A stretch of 64,000 bases of DNA from Pseudarthrobacter enclensis (GTDB lineage Bacteria > Actinomycetota > Actinomycetes > Actinomycetales > Micrococcaceae), in NCBI RefSeq assembly GCF_030811655.1, contig NZ_JAUSRE010000002.1, forward strand, positions 1 through 64,000, written 5' to 3'. Made by a program: the position numbers and the translations under genes. The notes beneath the pieces were generated by a model. That model made no database searches and was not told where the DNA came from. It saw nothing but the letters and a program-made list of their open reading frames with translations. Positions 45,360-53,842 of this stretch are shown here, piece by piece. How positions within the stretch are numbered: position 1 is the stretch's first letter; each line of letters begins with the position of its first letter.

Positions 45360-45901
45360 GCCGCAAACGCATATCCCTGCGTCAGGAGCTGCCGCTTCTG
45401 GTCTGGCTGGTGATCGTCTGGGGCGCGCTGTGGCAGGACTTCAGCCCCGGCAACCTCCTGTTCGGTGCGCTGCTGGCAGTCGGCGTCGCCCGGCTCTTCT
45501 ACCTTCCGCCCGTCGAGCTCAGCGGGCGCTTCAACATCCTCTACGCCGTCCCGTTCGCCATGGCGTTCCTGTGGAAAGTGGTGGTGGCCAGCGCCCAGGT
45601 CCTGTACCTGGCCGCCGTCCGCGGACCCAAGGTGACCAACGCCGTCGTCGCCGTGCGGCTGCGCAGCCACCAGGACCTGATCGTCACCGCCACCGGGCAC
45701 GTCATTTCCCTGATCCCGGGGTCATTGGTGGTGGAGGTGGACCGCTCCACCTCCACCCTCTACCTGCACGCGCTCAACATCACGTCCAAGCGGGACGTGG
45801 AGGGCCTGCGGAACGAGGTGAGGTCCATCGAGGCCGGCCTGATCCGCATCATGGGCACCGCGGAAGAACTTGAAGCCGTCCGATTGGAGGCCGCCACGTG
45901 A
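45356..45901 (+). CDS. mnhE: Mrp antiporter subunit E
   Basis: 181 residues. N-terminal hydrophobic segments are followed by the MrpE core LLFGALLAVGVARLFYLPPVEL and VRLRSHQDLIVTATGHVISLIPGSLVVEVDRSTSTLYLHAL, the family's characteristic soluble half. It overlaps mnhD by 4 bp and mnhF by 4 bp. Confidence 0.93.
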
Positions 45902-46176
45902 TGCACGTTGTCCTGGCTGTTACAGCCGTCATTTTCTCGCTGGCCGCGGCCGGAGCCATCATCAGGATTGCCCGCGGCCCTTCGCTGCTGGACCGGGTGC
46001 TCGCGGCCGACGTGCTGCTGGCAATCCTGGGCGGCGCGCTCTGCGTCGACATGGCCGTGAACCGGCACCTGAACAACCTGATGCTGGTGGTGGCCATCTC
46101 CATCATCGGGTTCATCGGCTCCGTGACGGTGGCCCGGTTCGTGGCGGACCGGAGGGTGAAGCCCAATGAATCCTGA
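45898..46176 (+). CDS. mnhF: Mrp antiporter subunit F
   Basis: 92 residues, three hydrophobic helices. RIARGPSLLDRVLAADVLLAILGGALCVDMAV is the MrpF signature with the conserved D-R-V-x-A-x-D. The GTG at 45898 overlaps the mnhE stop; the next codon is ATG. It overlaps mnhG by 11 bp. Confidence 0.93.
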   Translation: MMHVVLAVTAVIFSLAAAGAIIRIARGPSLLDRVLAADVLLAILGGALCVDMAVNRHLNNLMLVVAISIIGFIGSVTVARFVADRRVKPNES

Positions 46177-46570
46177 CTTCTCCGGCCCGGACGCCTGGAT
46201 CGACACCCTCTCCGCGGTGTTCATGGTGGTGGGGGCGATCATGTCCCTGGGCGCTGCGATCGGCCTGCTCCGCTTTCCGGACCTGCTGAGCCGCATGCAC
46301 GCCGCCACCAAGCCGCAGGTCCTGGGCCTGTTCCTGCTGCTGGCCGCCATTGGGCTCCAGCTGCGGACGTGGTGGGTGTGGCCGGTCCTGGCGGTGGCGT
46401 GGATCTTCCAGCTGCTCACGGTGCCCGTGTCCGCACATATGGTGGGCCGTGCCGGTTACCGCACCAAGCATCTGCACCGGGAACTGCTCACTGCGGATGA
46501 GCTGGAGGCCGTAGTGCAAAAAGCCGCCGCCGAGGCTGCCCTGAAGGACGACCCCGGCGGCGGCCGGTAG
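46166..46570 (+). CDS. mnhG: Mrp antiporter subunit G
   Basis: 134 residues, three hydrophobic helices, with GAIMSLGAAIGLLRFPDLLSRMHAATKPQVLGLFLLL, the MrpG hallmark (RFPD-x-x-x-RMHAATK). It closes the operon; no terminator hairpin is evident, and the convergent DUF4235 gene ends 8 bp away. Confidence 0.94.
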   Translation: MNPDFSGPDAWIDTLSAVFMVVGAIMSLGAAIGLLRFPDLLSRMHAATKPQVLGLFLLLAAIGLQLRTWWVWPVLAVAWIFQLLTVPVSAHMVGRAGYRTKHLHRELLTADELEAVVQKAAAEAALKDDPGGGR

Positions 46571-46578
46571 CGCTGCGC

Positions 46579-46842
46579 TCAGACGATGTCCTGCGTCTTG
46601 GCGAACCGGGCAATGGCGCGCTGCGTGCCCCGGTTGGCCAGGACCTGGATGATGGCACTGACGGACGCCGAGATCAGCGCGAAGGTCAGCGCCGAACGCA
46701 GGCTGGTGGGGACGTCCTCGTGTTTGCCCGTGGGCGCTTTCTGCCCGGTGGTCTTTTCCCAGATGGTGTTGACCAGTTTGGTGCCGGCCAGGCCTGCACC
46801 CAGGCTCACCCCGGTCCCGAGCAGCTTGATGAGAAGGTTCAT
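46579..46842 (-). CDS. DUF4235 small membrane protein
   Basis: 87 residues. LLGTGVSLGAGLAGTKLVNTIWEKTTGQKAP followed by SLRSALTFALISASVSAIIQVLANRGTQRAIARF is the DUF4235 pattern, with two hydrophobic segments. This actinobacterial family has no known role. The ATG at 46842 has AAGGAG at 8 nt; earlier in-frame starts lack this signal. Confidence 0.85.
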   Translation of the reverse strand: MNLLIKLLGTGVSLGAGLAGTKLVNTIWEKTTGQKAPTGKHEDVPTSLRSALTFALISASVSAIIQVLANRGTQRAIARFAKTQDIV

Positions 46843-46971
46843 TCCTATTACTCCTTGCGGGCGGAAAACGGACTGCCTCCAGCCTAGCCGCACGCGCGTC
46901 CCGGTCAGGGCAAGGGCGTGGCAAGCCGGGGCGGGTTGATGGACCGGGACACGGCCCAGGCATGCGGGTTC

Positions 46972-47514
46972 CTAGTCCCGCAGGGCCGACCCCAGGATGT
47001 CCCGCAGCGCCTCCACCACCAGGTCATGGTCCTGCAGTTGCGGCAGCCCGGAGACCGCGACCGTAGCCACTGCGCCCACTCCGGTGACATAGATTGGAAA
47101 TGCACCTCCGTGTGCCGCATACCGGGATTGGTCAAACCAGGCGTTGTCCTCGATCCGGCCGCCGCCAAGCCGGCCCCGCAGGCCCACCAATAGGGACGGC
47201 ACCTCGTACCGGGCGGCAGTGCGTTGCTTGGCGCGGATCCAGTATTCGTTGTCCGGAGTGGCACCCGGCAGCGCAACGTGGAACAGGACCTGCTCGCCCT
47301 TGGTGATGTCGATGGCAACGGGCAGGGCCCGCTCCTTGCCAAGCTCCACCAACAGCAGGCCCAGATTCAAGGAGTCATCCGGCGAGAAACCGGGGAATTG
47401 GAGTTCCCGGACTTCAGCCTCGACCCGGAGGATCAATGCTTCCAGGGAGCCTTCGGGCTGCGCGTCGCCGGAATCGGGATCGAACCCGGTCACAACCGGT
47501 GTATTGGCGGTCAT
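46972..47514 (-). CDS. UPF0303 / HbpS-like (heme-degrading type) protein
   Basis: 180 residues. LILRVEAEVRELQFPGFSPDDSLNLGLLLVELG and VAIDITKGEQVLFHVALPGATPDNEYWIRAKQRTAARYEVPSL match the UPF0303/GlcG-HbpS group, some of which bind heme or cobalamin; the function here is unknown. TAGATT (47522-47527) lies 7 nt before the ATG at 47514, with GAGGG closer in, so either a leaderless or a normal start would work. Confidence 0.75.
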   Translation of the reverse strand: MTANTPVVTGFDPDSGDAQPEGSLEALILRVEAEVRELQFPGFSPDDSLNLGLLLVELGKERALPVAIDITKGEQVLFHVALPGATPDNEYWIRAKQRTAARYEVPSLLVGLRGRLGGGRIEDNAWFDQSRYAAHGGAFPIYVTGVGAVATVAVSGLPQLQDHDLVVEALRDILGSALRD

Positions 47515-47609
47515 GGCCCTCAATCTACCCCTGTCCGGTGTAAACTTGACCACGCCCAGCTGGGCGGATATTGAAGCCTTACCCAACCCAAAAAGCATCA
47601 CTAAAAACG

Positions 47610-47730
47610 ACAGGGGAGCGCCGCCGTCGGGCATCCTGGCAGAAGCCGGGCACCGCAGGTGGGCGCTGAGAGTGCGGACAGCCGCAGACCCTCGAACCTG
47701 ATCCGGTTAGTACCGGCGCAAGGGAGTCGA
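47610..47730 (+). promoter_or_regulatory. TPP riboswitch (THI element)
   Basis: The conserved parts are in order: GGGAGCGCC near 47614, GCTGAGAGTGCGG around 47660-47672, CCGCAGACCCTCGAACCTGATC, GGTTAGTACCGGCG and AAGGGAG near 47720-47726. It precedes the ykoEDC genes for uptake of a thiamine precursor. Confidence 0.95.
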
Positions 47731-47784
47731 GTTCTCGGGGTGTCGCGGCCCTACGGCAACGGCCGTGGGCCGGGTCCACTTTCC

Positions 47785-47803
47785 CCTCCTGTTTCCCAGG
47801 AGG
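47785..47803 (+). promoter_or_regulatory. SD-sequestering hairpin of the TPP riboswitch
   Basis: CCTCCTG (47785-47791) pairs perfectly with CAGGAGG (47797-47803), which is the ribosome site 5 nt before the ykoE ATG. When formed it would hide the Shine-Dalgarno sequence, so the switch probably works at the translation level. Confidence 0.75.
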
Positions 47804-47808
47804 ATTAC

Positions 47809-48432
47809 ATGAGCACTGCAGCAATCAAGAAAAGCGCCGGCAAGTCCTGGCGCGTCGTGGACATCGTCGTGGCGGCCCTGGTGGCCATCGCGGGTGGCGT
47901 CATCTTCTGGGCATGGGACCAGGGTGCCGCCGCGCTGTCCGCCCCCATGAACGCCGCCTACCCACCCCTCACCGGGCTGCTGGCCGGCGGCTGGATGATT
48001 CCCGGCGTGCTGGGCATGCTCATCATCCGAAAGCCCGGCGCCGCTATCTTCTGCGAAACGGTTGCCGCTACCGGGGAACTCCTCATGGGCTCGCAGTACG
48101 GCGCGTCCGTCCTCTTCTCCGGCTTGATCCAGGGCTTGGGCGCGGAAATCATCTTCGCCATCTTCGTCTACCGCAAGTTCAACCTGCCCGTCTCCCTGCT
48201 GGCAGGCGCGGCGGCCGGGTTCTTCTGCGGCCTGAATGACTCCTTCGCCCCTTGGGGCTGGAACATCGCCTACTCGGGCGCGGACAAGCTCGCCTACATC
48301 GTCCTCACCACGGTCTCCGGGGCCATCCTGGCCGGTGCCCTGTGCTGGCTTGCCACCCGCGGCCTGGCCCGCACCGGGGTGCTGAGCTCCTTCGCGTCCC
48401 GCAAGGCCGCCACGGAGCCAGTCTTCTCCTGA
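47809..48432 (+). CDS. ykoE: ECF transporter S component YkoE (HMP/thiamine type)
   Basis: 207 residues with about five or six hydrophobic segments. The sequence matches the YkoE family: VDIVVAALVAIAGGVIFWAWDQGAA, GAAIFCETVAATGELLMGSQYGASVLFSGLIQGLGAEIIFAIF and GFFCGLNDSFAPWGWNIAYSGADKLAY. YkoE binds thiamine or its precursor hydroxymethylpyrimidine for import. The ATG at 47809 has AGGAGG upstream. Gene order E-D-C under a TPP riboswitch gives strong functional support. Its stop overlaps the next gene's ATG by one base. Confidence 0.93.
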   Translation: MSTAAIKKSAGKSWRVVDIVVAALVAIAGGVIFWAWDQGAAALSAPMNAAYPPLTGLLAGGWMIPGVLGMLIIRKPGAAIFCETVAATGELLMGSQYGASVLFSGLIQGLGAEIIFAIFVYRKFNLPVSLLAGAAAGFFCGLNDSFAPWGWNIAYSGADKLAYIVLTTVSGAILAGALCWLATRGLARTGVLSSFASRKAATEPVFS

Positions 48433-49979
48433 TGGTCCCCTCCCAGGACGCCGGCGGCGCGGTCCGCCCCGCCGCCGTCAGCGCCCGCGGATGGGGGTGG
48501 CGGCATGCCGGCCGATCCAGGCCCGCCGTCCATGCCCTCGACCTGGACATCGCTCCCGGTGAGCGCGTGCTCCTCCTCGGACCTTCCGGCGCCGGGAAAT
48601 CCACGCTGCTGCATGCGCTCGCCGGCGTGCTGGGGGACATCAACGACGACGGCGAGTCCGGGGACGCCGACGAGTCCGGTTCGCTGCTGGTTGACGGCGC
48701 CGTGCCCCGCGCCCAGCGCGGGCGGGCCGGGCTCATGCAGCAGGACCCGGAAACGCAGGTGGTGCTGTCGCGCGTTGGGGACGACGTCGCCTTTGGTGCC
48801 GAAAACCTCGCCGTACCCCGCGACGCCATCTGGGCGCGCGTGCACGAGGCGCTTGCCGACGTCGGGCTCGCCCACCTCCCGCTGGACCACCCGACCTCGG
48901 CCCTGTCCGGCGGCCAGAAGCAGCGCCTCGCGCTGGCCGGCATCCTTGCCATGCGTCCCGGCCTGATCCTGCTGGACGAACCCACCGCCAACCTGGACCC
49001 GGACGGCGTGCTGGAAGTCCGGGACGCCGTTGCCCGCTGCCTGGACAAGACCGGGGCCACGCTGGTGGTGGTGGAACACCGGGTGTCTGTCTGGAAGGAC
49101 CTGGTGGACCGGATCGTCGTCCTGCAGCCGGGCAGCAGCAGCGAATCCGCCGTGCTCCTGGACGGCCCGCCGGACCGGGTGCTCCGCGAGGCGCGGACCA
49201 TGCTCGCCGCCGCGGGGGTGTGGGTCCCCGGCTATGTGCCGGCCACCCGGACCAGGGATTTGGTACCGGCACCCGGAACGGGAAACCTCCTGCTGGCCGC
49301 CGAACAATTGGCAGTTTCCCGCGAACGTCCCCGCCGCAAGGGTTTCCGCAGGATACCGCCGGTCCCCGTCCAGGACGGGGTGGCCGCCCAGGTCCGCGCC
49401 GGGCAGGCCCTGGCTGTTACCGGTCCCAATGGAGCAGGAAAATCCACCTTCGCGCTGACCCTCGCCGGGCTGCTGGAGCCCGTATCCGGAAAGGTTTCCG
49501 CGAGCCTGGACCTCAGCCAGGGCGCGGGTATCGACCCGTACAAGTGGAAGGCCGAGCAGTTGATTTCCCGCGTGGGGACAGTGTTCCAGGAGCCGGAGCA
49601 CCAGTTCGTGACCGGCAAGGTGCTTGATGAGCTGCTGTTTGGCCCGCGGCACCTGGGCCACGGCGAGGAACGGGTTGACGAACTGCTGGAGCGCCTGCGC
49701 CTCACGCACGTGGTGGACGCCAACCCCTACACGCTCTCCGGGGGTGAAAAGAGGCGGTTGTCCGTAGCCACCGTCCTTGCCGCCAGCCCCCAGGTCCTGG
49801 TCCTCGATGAGCCCACGTTCGGGCAGGACGCCAACACCTGGGCTGAGCTGGCCTCGTTCCTGTCCGAGCTCCTGGACGCCGGCACAGCGGTGGTGTCCGT
49901 CACCCACGATGCCGAGTTCACGGCCGCCCTGGGCGGGGTGGAGCTGCGGATGGCTGCGGCGGAAGTGGTGGCCCCATGA
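48432..49979 (+). CDS. ykoD: ECF transporter ATPase with two domains, YkoD type
   Basis: 515 residues, two ABC ATPase domains in one chain. Domain 1 (about 10-275) has Walker A GPSGAGKS (50-57), signature LSGGQKQR (158-165) and Walker B LILLDEP (178-184). Domain 2 (about 290-510) has GPNGAGKS (331-338), signature LSGGEKRR and Walker B LVLDEP. It powers uptake by YkoE with YkoC. Unlike the fused transporter at 5175-8048, both signature motifs here are canonical. Confidence 0.94.
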   Translation: MVPSQDAGGAVRPAAVSARGWGWRHAGRSRPAVHALDLDIAPGERVLLLGPSGAGKSTLLHALAGVLGDINDDGESGDADESGSLLVDGAVPRAQRGRAGLMQQDPETQVVLSRVGDDVAFGAENLAVPRDAIWARVHEALADVGLAHLPLDHPTSALSGGQKQRLALAGILAMRPGLILLDEPTANLDPDGVLEVRDAVARCLDKTGATLVVVEHRVSVWKDLVDRIVVLQPGSSSESAVLLDGPPDRVLREARTMLAAAGVWVPGYVPATRTRDLVPAPGTGNLLLAAEQLAVSRERPRRKGFRRIPPVPVQDGVAAQVRAGQALAVTGPNGAGKSTFALTLAGLLEPVSGKVSASLDLSQGAGIDPYKWKAEQLISRVGTVFQEPEHQFVTGKVLDELLFGPRHLGHGEERVDELLERLRLTHVVDANPYTLSGGEKRRLSVATVLAASPQVLVLDEPTFGQDANTWAELASFLSELLDAGTAVVSVTHDAEFTAALGGVELRMAAAEVVAP

Positions 49980-50776
49980 GGCAGGAACTGACGCTGCACG
50001 GCAACCATGCGCTCCTGGCCCGCGCCAACCCGCTGAGCAAATTCGTGGCAGTGCTGCTGATCACGGCGGTCCTGGCACTGTCCATCGACTGGGTGTCTGC
50101 ATCAGTGGCCCTGGTCTTTGAACTTTTCCTGTTTCCCCTGGCTGGGCTCACCCTGTCCCTGCTGTGGCAGCGCGGCTGGCCGCTGATTGTTGCGGCCGCC
50201 ATCGGAGGCTGGAGCACGTCCATCCTGGCACCGGACAGTGGAAGGATCCTGCTCGACGCCGGCATTTGGACCATGAGCCAAGGCTCCCTCCAGTTGGGCA
50301 TCGGCTTCCTCCTGCGCGGCTTTGCCATCGCCCTGCCGGCAGTGCTCCTGATGAGCTGCACCGACCCGACGGACCTGGCAGACGCGCTGGCGCAGAAAGC
50401 ACGCCTGCCGCACCGGTTCGTCCTGGGGACCCTGGCCGCGATGCGCCTGGTGGGCCTGATGGCCGAGGAGTGGCAGACCATCGGCATGGCGCGCCGGGCG
50501 CGGGGCGTGGGCTCGCGCGGCAACCTGGCACAGCGGGTAAAGGCGACACTGGGACAGAGCTTCGGGCTCCTGGTGCAGGCAATCCGGCGCGCGTCACGGC
50601 TGGCCGTGACCATGGAAGCGCGGGGCTTTGGCGGCGGCAAGCGGACCTGGGCACGCGCATCCACGTTCAGCGTGCTGGACCTCTGGGTGGTGGCCGGCGG
50701 TGTCCTCGTGGCCGCGCTCGCCCTGGTTGCGGCGGTCACCGCGGGGACCTGGAACATGGTGTGGCTGGGCAGCTGA
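49976..50776 (+). CDS. ykoC: ECF transporter T component, YkoC type
   Basis: 266 residues with about five hydrophobic segments. LARANPLSKFVAVLLITAVLALSIDWVSASVALVFEL begins the EcfT pattern, and MARRARGVGSRGNLAQRV and VTMEARGFGGGKRTW are the two Ala-x-x-Arg-Gly coupling helices. It overlaps ykoD by 4 bp and ends the operon. Confidence 0.93.
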   Translation: MRQELTLHGNHALLARANPLSKFVAVLLITAVLALSIDWVSASVALVFELFLFPLAGLTLSLLWQRGWPLIVAAAIGGWSTSILAPDSGRILLDAGIWTMSQGSLQLGIGFLLRGFAIALPAVLLMSCTDPTDLADALAQKARLPHRFVLGTLAAMRLVGLMAEEWQTIGMARRARGVGSRGNLAQRVKATLGQSFGLLVQAIRRASRLAVTMEARGFGGGKRTWARASTFSVLDLWVVAGGVLVAALALVAAVTAGTWNMVWLGS

Positions 50777-50882
50777 CTTGTGCTGTGGGAGCCCCTATCG
50801 CATCTGCTGGGTAGGAGTGGAGGGCCCGCCCCCATATGGAGCCCGTAGCACCCTCAAGACCGGCGCAGTAACTCATTTATGA

Positions 50883-50895
50883 TATATTTTCGGGT
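50883..50895 (+). promoter_or_regulatory. Candidate -10 box for a leaderless XRE-MurA transcript
   Basis: TATATT (50883-50888) lies 7 nt before the ATG at 50896; the region around it (50875-50890) is unusually AT-rich for this window. No ribosome site follows. Confidence 0.5.
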
Positions 50896-52419
50896 ATGAC
50901 GCAGGAAACCGCCGAACACGTTGCCGCCATGTTGAGGAATGCCCGGAGCGAAAAGGGCTGGACGCAAGGCCAGTTGGCCGCCGAACTCGGCACCAGCCAG
51001 AGTGCTGTTGCCCGGATGGAACAGGGCAAGCAGAACCTGAGCCTGAAGATGATCCAGCGGCTGGAGAACATCTTCGACCGCAGCATCGTCAACGTGGGCA
51101 AGCCGCAGATGACGCACCTGCGGGTGGAGGGCGGCCGCACCCTGTCCGGTGCCGTTGACGTGAACAGCAGCAAGAACGCCGGTGTGGCCCTGCTGTGCGC
51201 CAGCCTCATCAACCGCGGAACCACTGTGCTCCGCCGCCTGGCGCGGATCGAGGAAGTCAACCGCATCGTCGAGGTGCTGTCCAGCATCGGCGTGGAGTGC
51301 ACCTGGCTTAACGACACGGACCTGCGCCTGCGCCGCCCCGCTGTCCTGGACCTGGAAGCCATGGATGTGGACGCGGCACGCAGGACGCGAAGCGTCATCA
51401 TGCTGCTCGGCCCCATGCTGGACGAGTCGCGCGAGTACCGGCTGCCCTACGCCGGAGGCTGCGACCTTGGCACCCGCACCGTGGAGCCCCACATGCAGGC
51501 GCTGCGCGAGTTCGGCCTGTCCGTGGAGGCCACGGCCGGTTTCTACACGGTCCAGGCGCCCCCTGCCGATACCCGCGACCGCTCCTTCGTCCTCACCGAG
51601 CGCGGCGACACCGTCACCGAGAATGCCATCATGGCCGCCGCACACCGGCCGGGCACAACCGTGATCCGCAACGCCAGCCCCAACTACATGGTCCAGGACC
51701 TGTGCTTCTACCTCCAGATGCTGGGCGTCAGTATTGAAGGCGTAGGCACCACCACCCTGAAAATCACGGGCAAGCCGGAAATCGATGCCGAGATCGAATA
51801 CTTCCCCTCTGAGGATCCCATTGAGGCCATGAGCCTCATCACCGCCGGCATTGTCACCAACTCCGAGGTCACCGTGCGGCGGGTCCCCATCGAGTTCATG
51901 GAAATCGAGCTGGCTACCCTGGGCCAGATGGGGCAGAAGCTGGAGATCTCCGGCGAGTACATGGCCCGCAACGGCCGCACCCGGCTGGTGGACGTGACCA
52001 CCAAGCCCTCCGAGCTGCGCGCCCCCGAGGACAAGATCCACCCCATGCCCTTCCCCGGGCTGAACATCGACAACCTGCCCTTCTTTGCCGTCATTGCCGC
52101 CAACGCCCACGGCCAGACCATGATCCACGACTGGGTCTATGAGAACCGGGCGATCTACCTGACGGAACTCAACCGGCTCGGTGCCCAGGTGCAGCTGCTG
52201 GACCCCCACCGGATCTACGTCAATGGACCCACCAAGTGGCGTGCCGCCGAGGTGGGCTGCCCGCCCGCGCTCCGTCCGGCCGCCTGCCTGCTGTTGGCCA
52301 TGCTCGCCGCGCGGGGGGTATCGGAACTGCGGAACATCTATGTCATCGAGCGCGGTTACGAGGACCTGGCGGAGAGGCTGAACACCATCGGCGCCAGGGT
52401 GGAGTACTTCCAGGGCTAA
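50896..52419 (+). CDS. XRE-type helix-turn-helix fused to MurA (UDP-GlcNAc enolpyruvyl transferase)
   Basis: 507 residues. Residues 1-65 form an XRE/Cro helix-turn-helix (RNARSEKGWTQGQLAAELG, then TSQSAVARMEQGK). Residues 70-507 are a complete enolpyruvyl transferase fold. The MurA catalytic residues appear conserved by position: Lys93-Asn94 (E. coli Lys22-Asn23), Arg165 (Arg91), Cys189 (Cys115, in GGCDLGTR), Arg194 (Arg120), Asp392 (Asp305) and Arg460 (Arg397). MurA makes the first committed step of peptidoglycan synthesis. I cannot tell whether this is the essential MurA or a second copy with a regulatory role; an XRE-domain MurA is an unusual architecture. It precedes a YbdK-type ligase gene 69 bp away. 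Confidence 0.9.
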   Translation: MTQETAEHVAAMLRNARSEKGWTQGQLAAELGTSQSAVARMEQGKQNLSLKMIQRLENIFDRSIVNVGKPQMTHLRVEGGRTLSGAVDVNSSKNAGVALLCASLINRGTTVLRRLARIEEVNRIVEVLSSIGVECTWLNDTDLRLRRPAVLDLEAMDVDAARRTRSVIMLLGPMLDESREYRLPYAGGCDLGTRTVEPHMQALREFGLSVEATAGFYTVQAPPADTRDRSFVLTERGDTVTENAIMAAAHRPGTTVIRNASPNYMVQDLCFYLQMLGVSIEGVGTTTLKITGKPEIDAEIEYFPSEDPIEAMSLITAGIVTNSEVTVRRVPIEFMEIELATLGQMGQKLEISGEYMARNGRTRLVDVTTKPSELRAPEDKIHPMPFPGLNIDNLPFFAVIAANAHGQTMIHDWVYENRAIYLTELNRLGAQVQLLDPHRIYVNGPTKWRAAEVGCPPALRPAACLLLAMLAARGVSELRNIYVIERGYEDLAERLNTIGARVEYFQG

Positions 52420-52488
52420 GCATTCACGGTTCGTCATGAACCGCGTGTGACAGTTCCTATGCCCGGCTGCTGCCCGCAGAATGTTCGT

Positions 52489-53715
52489 ATGCGTACATTC
52501 GGCGTAGAAGAAGAACTCCTGATTGTTGATCCGGAGTCCGGAGAGCCGCTTGCCCTGGCTGACGCCCTCCTTGCAGGCCACAACGTGGCAGCTGACGATC
52601 TTCCCGTGGACCGGGATGTCCACCACATCGGGAACCAAGCGGATTACGACGACGAAATGGGCTTGAGTGCCGAGCTGAAGCTTGAGCAGATCGAGACGCA
52701 GACCCGGCCGTGCCTGGAGTACGGCAGCCTGCTGGAACAAATCCGTGCCGGCCGTGCCTTGGCGGACCAGGCAGCAAGGAAGCACGGGGCCCGGGTGGCG
52801 GCGCTCGCCACGTCGCCGGTGGCCTCCCCCAGCCACACGACACCCGATCCCCGCTACGCGAGGATGCTGGAACGCTTTGGCCTCACCGCCCAGGAGCAGC
52901 TGACCTGCGGCTTCCACGTCCACACCTACATCGAATCGCCGGAAGAGGGCGTGGCGGTCCTGGACCGCATCCGCGACAAACTGGCAGTGCTCACAGCCCT
53001 GAGTGCCAATTCGCCGTTCTGGAACGGGGTCCCCACCGGGTTCGAAAGCTACCGGACGCAGGCGTGGAACCGCTGGCCGACGGCGGGTCCGGCGGGCATC
53101 TACAGTACCTATCCTGCCTACCGCCGCGTAGTGACCCGGCTGCTGGACACCGGGGTCATGCTGGACGAAGGCATGCTCTACTTCGATGCCCGTCTGTCCC
53201 GCAACCACCCCACCGTGGAGGTTCGCGTCGCGGATGTCTGCCTTCGGGCCGAGGACGCCGCGCTCATCGCTGTGCTGGTCCGGGCGCTGGTGGAGTCGGC
53301 AAGCCGGGAATGGCGTGGGGACGTGGACCCGGCACCCGTTCCCACCGTCCTGCTGCGGATGGCCTCATGGCAGGCAAGCAGTGAAGGGCTGAGCGGTGAG
53401 CTCCTTGATTTTGGCAACTTCCGCCCCGCCCCGGCCGCGGACGTGGCCCGTTCCCTGGTGGACTACCTTGCCCCCGTGCTGGAAGAGCAGGGGGAACTGG
53501 CCCTGGCCCGGCGTGGAGTGGAGGACATCATTGCACGCGGAACGGGGGCCGCTGAACAGCGCCGCGCCCGCGATAAGGCCCTTGCCGGACCGCCGCCGGA
53601 AGACATGGGGTTCGGCGCGGTGGTCCGGCAGGCCGTGTACGTGACCATGCGCGGTTCGCTGGACCTGGCAGAGGTGGAGACAACGCCCGAGCTCCTGCGC
53701 GTCCGCCAGGCCTGA
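52489..53715 (+). CDS. YbdK-type carboxylate-amine ligase (GCS2 family)
   Basis: 408 residues. The GCS2-type fold is plain: [57 protein letters not shown] and [47 protein letters not shown]. coli YbdK is a weak glutamate-cysteine ligase; the actinobacterial members' substrates are not established. The ATG at 52489 lets the protein open at the conserved MRTFGVEEE; a GTG 14 codons earlier is less likely. It may be in one transcript with the XRE-MurA gene. Confidence 0.88.
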   Translation: MRTFGVEEELLIVDPESGEPLALADALLAGHNVAADDLPVDRDVHHIGNQADYDDEMGLSAELKLEQIETQTRPCLEYGSLLEQIRAGRALADQAARKHGARVAALATSPVASPSHTTPDPRYARMLERFGLTAQEQLTCGFHVHTYIESPEEGVAVLDRIRDKLAVLTALSANSPFWNGVPTGFESYRTQAWNRWPTAGPAGIYSTYPAYRRVVTRLLDTGVMLDEGMLYFDARLSRNHPTVEVRVADVCLRAEDAALIAVLVRALVESASREWRGDVDPAPVPTVLLRMASWQASSEGLSGELLDFGNFRPAPAADVARSLVDYLAPVLEEQGELALARRGVEDIIARGTGAAEQRRARDKALAGPPPEDMGFGAVVRQAVYVTMRGSLDLAEVETTPELLRVRQA

Positions 53716-53759
53716 CGGCCAGCCCGCGACAATTCATGGGCGACGCACCGTTTCCTTTT

Positions 53760-53819
53760 CGACGCGCAGATTCCCCTTCGCGGCTCACATTCGGGCCGCG
53801 AAGGGGATCGTGCGCGTCG
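53760..53819. repeat. Large intergenic inverted repeat
   Basis: Two 25-bp arms (53760-53784 and 53795-53819) match at 22 positions around a 10-nt loop; each arm has CGACGCGCA at the outer end and CCCCTTCGCGGC at the inner end. Copies of CGACGC/GCGTCG-containing words also flank it on both sides (53729-53738, 53831-53838). It lies between two convergent genes, 24 bp before the metZ stop, and may act as a terminator, or be one copy of a dispersed intergenic repeat. Confidence 0.75.
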
Positions 53820-53842
53820 ATAATGCGAAGGCGCGTCGAAAC

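Noticed and set aside
52423-52449. Hairpin CGGTTC/GAACCG after the XRE-MurA gene as a terminator
   Set aside because: Only 6 bp, no U-tract, and the next gene follows closely in the same direction.
50854-53208. 784-codon minus-strand frame opposite the XRE-MurA and YbdK-type genes
   Set aside because: It spans two well-supported genes on the plus strand and has no recognisable domain.
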